Below are positions 5,591 to 9,409 of a stretch of 9,409 nucleotides of DNA, piece after piece (position 1 is the first letter of the stretch; each line of letters opens with the position of its first letter). Both the position numbers and the translations under genes were made by a program. Source of the DNA: an uncultured Oscillospiraceae bacterium (GTDB taxonomy: Bacteria > Bacillota > Clostridia > Oscillospirales > Oscillospiraceae); assembly GCA_934662925.1 (NCBI GenBank), contig CAKUKL010000040.1, positions 1 through 9,409 of the forward strand, read 5' to 3'. The notes under the pieces are model-generated. The model saw only the letters and a program-made list of their open reading frames with translations. It was not told the origin of the DNA and made no database searches.

Positions 5591-7813
5591 TCAGCGGATA
5601 AGGGTATTCTCGCCGGACACGGCGGTGACGCCCACGTCGCCGCTGAAGTAGTAATCCAGAATGTCGTAGGCCAGCGACGCCAGCGAGCTGCCCGACGTGC
5701 CGCCCTCCATAACGATGCACATGGCGATCTGGGGGTCCTCGTAGGGCGCGAACACCACCAGCAGGCCGTTGGTGTTCTTGTTCTCCGCGCCCTCCGTCAG
5801 CTCGGCGGTGCCGGTCTTGGCGCCCACCTTCACCGGCAGGTTGTTGAAATACCGGGCGATGGCGGCGTTCTGGCTCACCTCGTACATGCCCTCCTTGATG
5901 GCGGAAAGGTAGCTGTCCGGGATGTCGATGGAGTTGAGCAGCTCCGGCTCCTTTTCGTAGAGCACGGTGCCGTAGTCGCTGGACTTGACGTTTTTCAGCA
6001 GATGGACGGCGTAGTGGTCGCCGCCGTTCACCAAAGTGGCAATATAGTTGGCGATCTGGAGGGGGGTGAGCTGGTTGTTCTCCTGCCCGATGGCGGCGGC
6101 GGTGACGCTGCCGATCTGCCAGTCCGTGCCCAGCTTCTTGCTGGTTTCCGGTCCGGCCACGTAGCCCGCCTTGTCGCCGATCTCGATGCCGGTGCTCTGG
6201 CCCAGCCCGAACTGGGCGGCGTACTCGTCCAGCTTGTCGATGCCCACCCGGCGGGCCACCTCCCAGAAGTACACGTTGCAGGAGTCCTTGATGGCCTTCA
6301 CCAGATTTTCCGTGCCGTGGCCGGAGCGCTTGTGGCAGTATGTCAGGAAGTTCCGCCAGCCCTCCACCGTGTACCGGCCGCCGCAGTAGAAGGTATCCCG
6401 GGGCTTGATGACCCCCTCCATGAGGCCGGTGACGGCGGTGACCAGCTTGAAGGTGGAGCCGGGGGCGTACAGGCCGCTGGTGGCCCGGTTCATCCACGGG
6501 GAGTACTCGTTTTCATTGAGCATATCGGTGTATCCCGGCTCGCTGAGCCGGGTGAGGTCGTAGGAAGGGTAGCTTGCCAGCGCCAGCACGCCGCCGGTCA
6601 TGTCCACCACGGCGCAGGCCGCGCCCTTTGGGTTTTCGAGGGACTGGACGTGCTCGGCCAGCGCGTTTTCCACCACCGCCTGAAAGTTGATGTCCAGCGT
6701 GAGGGTCACGTTCCCGCCGGGCACCGGCTCCAGCGTCTCCCCCGTCTCCTCGTCCACCGCCCACGACTGGGAGATGATCTTTCCGCTGTCGCTGGTGGTG
6801 TATTCCCGGACGCCGCTTTTGCCCCGGAGGTAGCTTTCAAAGGCCCGCTCCGCCCCGGTCTTGCCCACGTAGGCGTCCATGTCGTAGCCCAGCTCCTTGT
6901 AGTCGGGCCAGCTGTCCGCGTCGATGGCGCCCACCTGCCCCAGCACATGGGCGGCGTAGGAGGTGTTGTACTTCCGGGAGGCCACGGAGTCCACGCTCAC
7001 GCCGGTGAGTCCCCGCTCCTTCACCTTGGAGATGAAGGTGATGTCCACATCCTTCGCGAACACGTAGTCGGTGTAGACCACGTCCTGCCGCCGGAGATAT
7101 AGCTCGTACAGCACGCCCAGCAGGGCCCGCACGTCCTCCGTCAGCTCCACCTCCGCCCCCTTGCCCTTGGCGGCAAGGCCGAAGGTCTCGCACATCTTGG
7201 CCATGAGCTCCTCCGGCTCCCGGTAGGTGACGGCGTTGTCCTTGGGCTGCTCGGCCAGCGGGTCGTCGATCCACTTGTACTTCACCGCCAGCGCCCCCAG
7301 ATTGGTGCGGCGCTCCTCGGTGACCTCCGTCTCGTTCCCCGCCTCGTCCTCGGCTGTCTTGGTGTTCAGATAGGTGTAGACGTCGGTTTTCGTAAAGGTA
7401 TAGGGCGCGGAAGTCGTCACCGGGAAGGTATCCGTCCACGTCACGCCCTCCTCCCGGCACAGGGCGATGAGCCGGAGCAGGATCTCGTTGCGCTCTGCGG
7501 CAGAACCCATGGCGGAGGTGTCCAGCGTCACCTGATAGCTGCTGGCGTTGGTCACCAGCACCCGGCCCCGGCTGTCCAGGATCTCGCCCCGGACGCTGTC
7601 CACCGTCTCTCTCTCGGCGGTGGTGTAGGACGCCTGCTCCTGATAGCGGTCGCCGTTGACGATCTGGAGGTTATAGAGCACGGAGCCGTAAAAGCACAGC
7701 ACCGCCGCGAACACCAGCAGCAGCCCGCCGCTGCGCCAGCGCAGCTGGCGGCCCTCCGCCTCGGTGCGGTCCTCCGGCGCTTTGCGGCCGTAGCGCTTGA
7801 AGTCCTTATTCAT
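5591..7813 (-). CDS. mrdA: Class B penicillin-binding protein 2-type D,D-transpeptidase
   Basis: This is a membrane-anchored transpeptidase that cross-links peptidoglycan outside the cell as part of the elongation (rod) complex. It has 740 residues. A charged cytoplasmic N-terminus is followed by one membrane anchor (about 29-47, GGLLLVFAAVLCFYGSVLY). The PBP dimerisation/pedestal domain opens at RGEILDSRGRVLVTN (75-89). The transpeptidase domain carries all three catalytic motifs: STFK (S453 nucleophile, K456), SCN (S511-N513) and KTGT (666-669). IGQENNQLTPLQIA (575-588) matches the conserved IGQG..LTPLQ segment. It is longer than E. coli PBP2 (about 630 residues) because of extra sequence in the pedestal region (about 125-265). 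No transglycosylase domain is present. Its start overlaps the mreD stop by 8 bp (ATGAATAA), implying translational coupling, and GGGAGG lies 7 nt upstream. Identification as class B PBP is firm; PBP2 rather than another class B member rests on the mreD neighbour. Confidence 0.93.
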   Translation of the reverse strand: MNKDFKRYGRKAPEDRTEAEGRQLRWRSGGLLLVFAAVLCFYGSVLYNLQIVNGDRYQEQASYTTAERETVDSVRGEILDSRGRVLVTNASSYQVTLDTSAMGSAAERNEILLRLIALCREEGVTWTDTFPVTTSAPYTFTKTDVYTYLNTKTAEDEAGNETEVTEERRTNLGALAVKYKWIDDPLAEQPKDNAVTYREPEELMAKMCETFGLAAKGKGAEVELTEDVRALLGVLYELYLRRQDVVYTDYVFAKDVDITFISKVKERGLTGVSVDSVASRKYNTSYAAHVLGQVGAIDADSWPDYKELGYDMDAYVGKTGAERAFESYLRGKSGVREYTTSDSGKIISQSWAVDEETGETLEPVPGGNVTLTLDINFQAVVENALAEHVQSLENPKGAACAVVDMTGGVLALASYPSYDLTRLSEPGYTDMLNENEYSPWMNRATSGLYAPGSTFKLVTAVTGLMEGVIKPRDTFYCGGRYTVEGWRNFLTYCHKRSGHGTENLVKAIKDSCNVYFWEVARRVGIDKLDEYAAQFGLGQSTGIEIGDKAGYVAGPETSKKLGTDWQIGSVTAAAIGQENNQLTPLQIANYIATLVNGGDHYAVHLLKNVKSSDYGTVLYEKEPELLNSIDIPDSYLSAIKEGMYEVSQNAAIARYFNNLPVKVGAKTGTAELTEGAENKNTNGLLVVFAPYEDPQIAMCIVMEGGTSGSSLASLAYDILDYYFSGDVGVTAVSGENTLIR

Positions 7814-8309
7814 GGTAGATCCTCCCGTAATGCCGGCAGCAGAACAGGCACAGTCCGTACACCGGCACGCCGAACACCAGCGTCCAGAGGTATTCCGGCG
7901 CCGCCGTCCGCAGCAGGGCGGGCAGAGCCACCCCGGCGGCCAGCCGGGGCAGGATCTGGCTGAGCTCGTAGACCAGCTGGCTCACAAGGCTGGCCAGCAG
8001 GAATCCCACCAGATCCCGGCGCATGACGTACTGGGCCAGCAGGCCGCAGATCCACCCAAGCAGGGGCAGGCCCGCCGCCCAAAGCGGGCTCCCGTGGGTG
8101 GCGGCGGCGAGGACGATACCGGCGGCGATGCCGAAGCCCGCCCCGGCCCGGGCCCCCTCCAGCACGCCCACCGCCACCGCCGTCACCGGCAGCAGCATGG
8201 GCACCGCCCCGAGGGGCAGGAAGGTCAGCACGTAATAGTTGAAAATGGTGATGAGCGCGAGGGCGGCGCCGTAGGCCGTCCACTTCCACGCGATGTCACG
8301 GGGCGTCAT
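7806..8309 (-). CDS. mreD: MreD-like rod-shape-determining membrane protein
   Basis: MreD is a small polytopic inner-membrane protein of the Rod/elongasome complex that works with MreB, MreC, RodA and PBP2. This 167-residue protein is of normal MreD length. It has about six hydrophobic segments (roughly 10-30, 33-50, 53-72, 76-95, 99-118, 140-158). VLEGARAGAGFGIAAGIVLA (49-68) matches the MreD pattern of an acidic residue followed by a glycine-rich helix. The start at 8309 has AAGGAGG 8 nt upstream. The last codons overlap the start of the PBP2-type gene (stop TAA within ATGAATAA), the usual mreD-pbp2 order. MreD is poorly conserved in sequence, so the call depends on topology, length and neighbour. 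No mreC or mreB lies directly upstream; the upstream gene is miaB. An unrelated small membrane protein is a less likely alternative. Confidence 0.82.
   Translation of the reverse strand: MTPRDIAWKWTAYGAALALITIFNYYVLTFLPLGAVPMLLPVTAVAVGVLEGARAGAGFGIAAGIVLAAATHGSPLWAAGLPLLGWICGLLAQYVMRRDLVGFLLASLVSQLVYELSQILPRLAAGVALPALLRTAAPEYLWTLVFGVPVYGLCLFCCRHYGRIYHE
7821..7826 (-). promoter_or_regulatory. Shine-Dalgarno of the PBP2-type gene, inside mreD
   Basis: On the minus strand GGGAGG precedes the ATG at 7813-7811 by 7 nt. It lies within the 3' end of mreD, so the PBP gene has its own ribosome entry as well as coupling through the stop/start overlap. Confidence 0.8.
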
Positions 8310-8317
8310 GCCGCCGC

Positions 8318-8324
8318 CCTCCTT
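8318..8324 (-). promoter_or_regulatory. Shine-Dalgarno of mreD
   Basis: On the minus strand AAGGAGG precedes the ATG at 8309-8307 by 8 nt. It supports this as the true start. Confidence 0.85.
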
Positions 8325-8330
8325 CCTGTC

Positions 8331-8401
8331 TCCCGGCGGAGCCGGGAATATCCGCCGCGCAAAGGCGCGGCACGGCTGTTTTCACGGTGCGTTATCCGCA
8401 C
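8331..8401 (-). repeat. Three small hairpins in the miaB-mreD gap
   Basis: Three perfect inverted repeats lie in the 101-bp gap: TCCCGGC 8331-8337 with GCCGGGA 8341-8347 (3-nt loop); GCCGCGC 8354-8360 with GCGCGGC 8365-8371 (4-nt loop); and GTGCG 8387-8391 with CGCAC 8397-8401 (5-nt loop). None has a proper U-tract on the minus strand, so they are not convincing terminators, and readthrough from miaB into mreD is possible. No confident promoter was seen in the gap. Confidence 0.5.
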
Positions 8402-8410
8402 GCGGGGTTT

Positions 8411-9409
8411 TTACACCAGCTCGCCGAACAGCGCCCATGTGGAGCAGCCGGTGATCTTCACGTCGGCAAAGGTCCCGATGAGGGACAGGTCGCCGTTGAG
8501 GTGGACCAGCCGGTTCCCGGGGGTGCGGGCATTGAGGTTGCAGCGGGCGTCGTCGCTCTCGCCGTCGATGAGACAGCGCTGGACGGTGCCGATGTACGCC
8601 TGATGCTTTTCCAGCGAGATGCGGTTCTGGGCCTCCACCAGCCGGTTGAAGTTGGCGGACTTCTCTTCGCGGCTCATGGGGTCGTCCATCTCGGCGGCGG
8701 GGGTGCCCTTCCGGGGGGAGTAGATGAAGGTGAACAGCGCGTCGAACCGCACCAGCTCGATGAGGGACAAAGTCTCCTCAAATTCCGCGGTGGTCTCGCC
8801 GGGGAAGCCCACGATCACATCGCTGGTGAGCACCACGTCCGGGATCCGCGCCCGCAGGGCGGCCACCTTTTCGAGGTACTGCTCCCGGGTGTAGCGGCGG
8901 TTCATGGCCTGAAGCACCCGGCTGCTGCCGGACTGGAAGGGCAGGTGGATCACCGGGGCCACCTTTTCGCAGTCCCGCATAACGTCGAAGAGTTTTTCGG
9001 TGGCGTCCTTGGGGTGGCTGGTCATGAAGCGCAGGAGGAAATCTCCGGGGACGTCGTTGGCCCGGCGGAGCAGCTCCGGAAAGTCCACGCCGCAGTCCAG
9101 ATCCTTGCCGTAGGAGTTGACGTTCTGGCCCAGCAGGGTGATGTCCTTATACCCCTGCTCCGCCAGCTGGCGGATCTCGTCGAGGATGATGTCCGGCTCC
9201 CGGCTGCGCTCCCGGCCCCGGACGTGGGGGACGATGCAGTAGGTACAGAAGTTGTTGCAGCCGTACATGATGGACACCCATGCCTTGATGGAGCCGGAGC
9301 GCCGGACGGGCAGGCCCTCTACGATGGCGCCGTCGGAATTCTCGATCTCGAACACCCGGCCCCGGCGGAGATACACCCGCCGCAGGAACTCCGGGAACCG
9401 CCACAGGGC
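8411..9409 (-). CDS. miaB: tRNA-2-methylthio-N6-dimethylallyladenosine synthase MiaB, C-terminal part (5' end outside window)
   Basis: MiaB is a cytoplasmic radical-SAM methylthiotransferase that turns i6A37 into ms2i6A37 in tRNAs reading UNN codons. The frame is open from the window's right edge to the TAA at 8413-8411, giving 332 visible residues. The GTG at 9376 is internal, and the N-terminal UPF0004 domain with the second cluster's cysteines lies outside. Visible: radical-SAM CNNFCTYC (C51, C55, C58, counting from the first visible codon), then IVPHVRGRERSR (59-70), LLGQNVNSYG, LPFQSGSSRVLQAMNRRY and DVIVGFPGET, all typical MiaB segments. A C-terminal TRAM domain covers about the last 65 residues and ends in CSTWALFGELV. 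The MiaB branch is favoured over RimO and MtaB by the GQNVNSYG and LPFQSGS motifs. mreD starts 101 bp downstream on the same strand. No damage is seen. Confidence 0.95.
   Translation of the reverse strand, partial: ALWRFPEFLRRVYLRRGRVFEIENSDGAIVEGLPVRRSGSIKAWVSIMYGCNNFCTYCIVPHVRGRERSREPDIILDEIRQLAEQGYKDITLLGQNVNSYGKDLDCGVDFPELLRRANDVPGDFLLRFMTSHPKDATEKLFDVMRDCEKVAPVIHLPFQSGSSRVLQAMNRRYTREQYLEKVAALRARIPDVVLTSDVIVGFPGETTAEFEETLSLIELVRFDALFTFIYSPRKGTPAAEMDDPMSREEKSANFNRLVEAQNRISLEKHQAYIGTVQRCLIDGESDDARCNLNARTPGNRLVHLNGDLSLIGTFADVKITGCSTWALFGELV

Noticed and set aside
5400..5651. Possible small plus-strand protein beginning near 5400 or 5421
   Set aside because: The frame runs through the inverted repeats and the terminator into the antisense of the PBP gene. 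It has no Shine-Dalgarno and no protein-like composition.
5522..7102. 526-codon plus-strand open reading frame
   Set aside because: It is antisense in register to the PBP gene, which carries all three catalytic motifs. It would also start inside the terminator hairpin and has no recognisable domain.
7797..8603. 268-codon plus-strand open reading frame
   Set aside because: It lies antisense over mreD and into the miaB end. It has Q/H/P/R-rich low-complexity composition and no supporting ribosome binding site.

Overview
The window looks like chromosomal core sequence from a GC-rich Firmicute of the class Clostridia, most plausibly the Oscillospiraceae/Ruminococcaceae group. This is an inference. 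It rests on the high GC with strong GC3 bias, strong AGGAGG-type ribosome binding sites, the recJ-rel gene order typical of Firmicutes, and the MurE and PBP2 sequence variants. There are six protein-coding genes, two of them cut by the window edges. I see no tRNA or rRNA gene, CRISPR array, insertion sequence, transposase or phage gene.

Left half (+ strand): the 3' part of recJ (1-1303), then a complete bifunctional (p)ppGpp synthetase/hydrolase rel (1383-3629), then a complete murE-type UDP-MurNAc-tripeptide ligase (3720-5216). The gaps are 79 and 90 bp, each with a good Shine-Dalgarno just before the chosen start. Neither gap has a confident promoter or terminator, so co-transcription is possible. 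Together they cover single-strand DNA repair, stringent-response control and peptidoglycan precursor synthesis.

Centre (5217-5590): a 374-bp non-coding stretch between the convergent ends of murE and the PBP gene. It is the least ordinary part of the window. It is packed with perfect or near-perfect inverted repeats, some overlapping so that only one of two hairpins can form at a time, and it ends in a strong bidirectional intrinsic terminator (5506-5540). Its murE-proximal end holds a degenerate repeat of GAAAACGC ... GTTTTC units that begins inside the last murE codons.

Right half (- strand, read right to left): the 3' part of miaB (8411-9409, tRNA ms2i6A methylthiotransferase), a 101-bp gap with three small hairpins, an MreD-like membrane protein (7806-8309), and a class B PBP2-type transpeptidase (5591-7813) whose start overlaps the mreD stop by 8 bp. 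The mreD-pbp2 pair is an elongasome (rod-shape wall synthesis) module lacking adjacent mreB and mreC.

I found no clearly new enzymatic system. The items worth a second look are the structured convergent intergenic region, the variant motifs of the stand-alone MurE, and the partial mre operon placed behind miaB.
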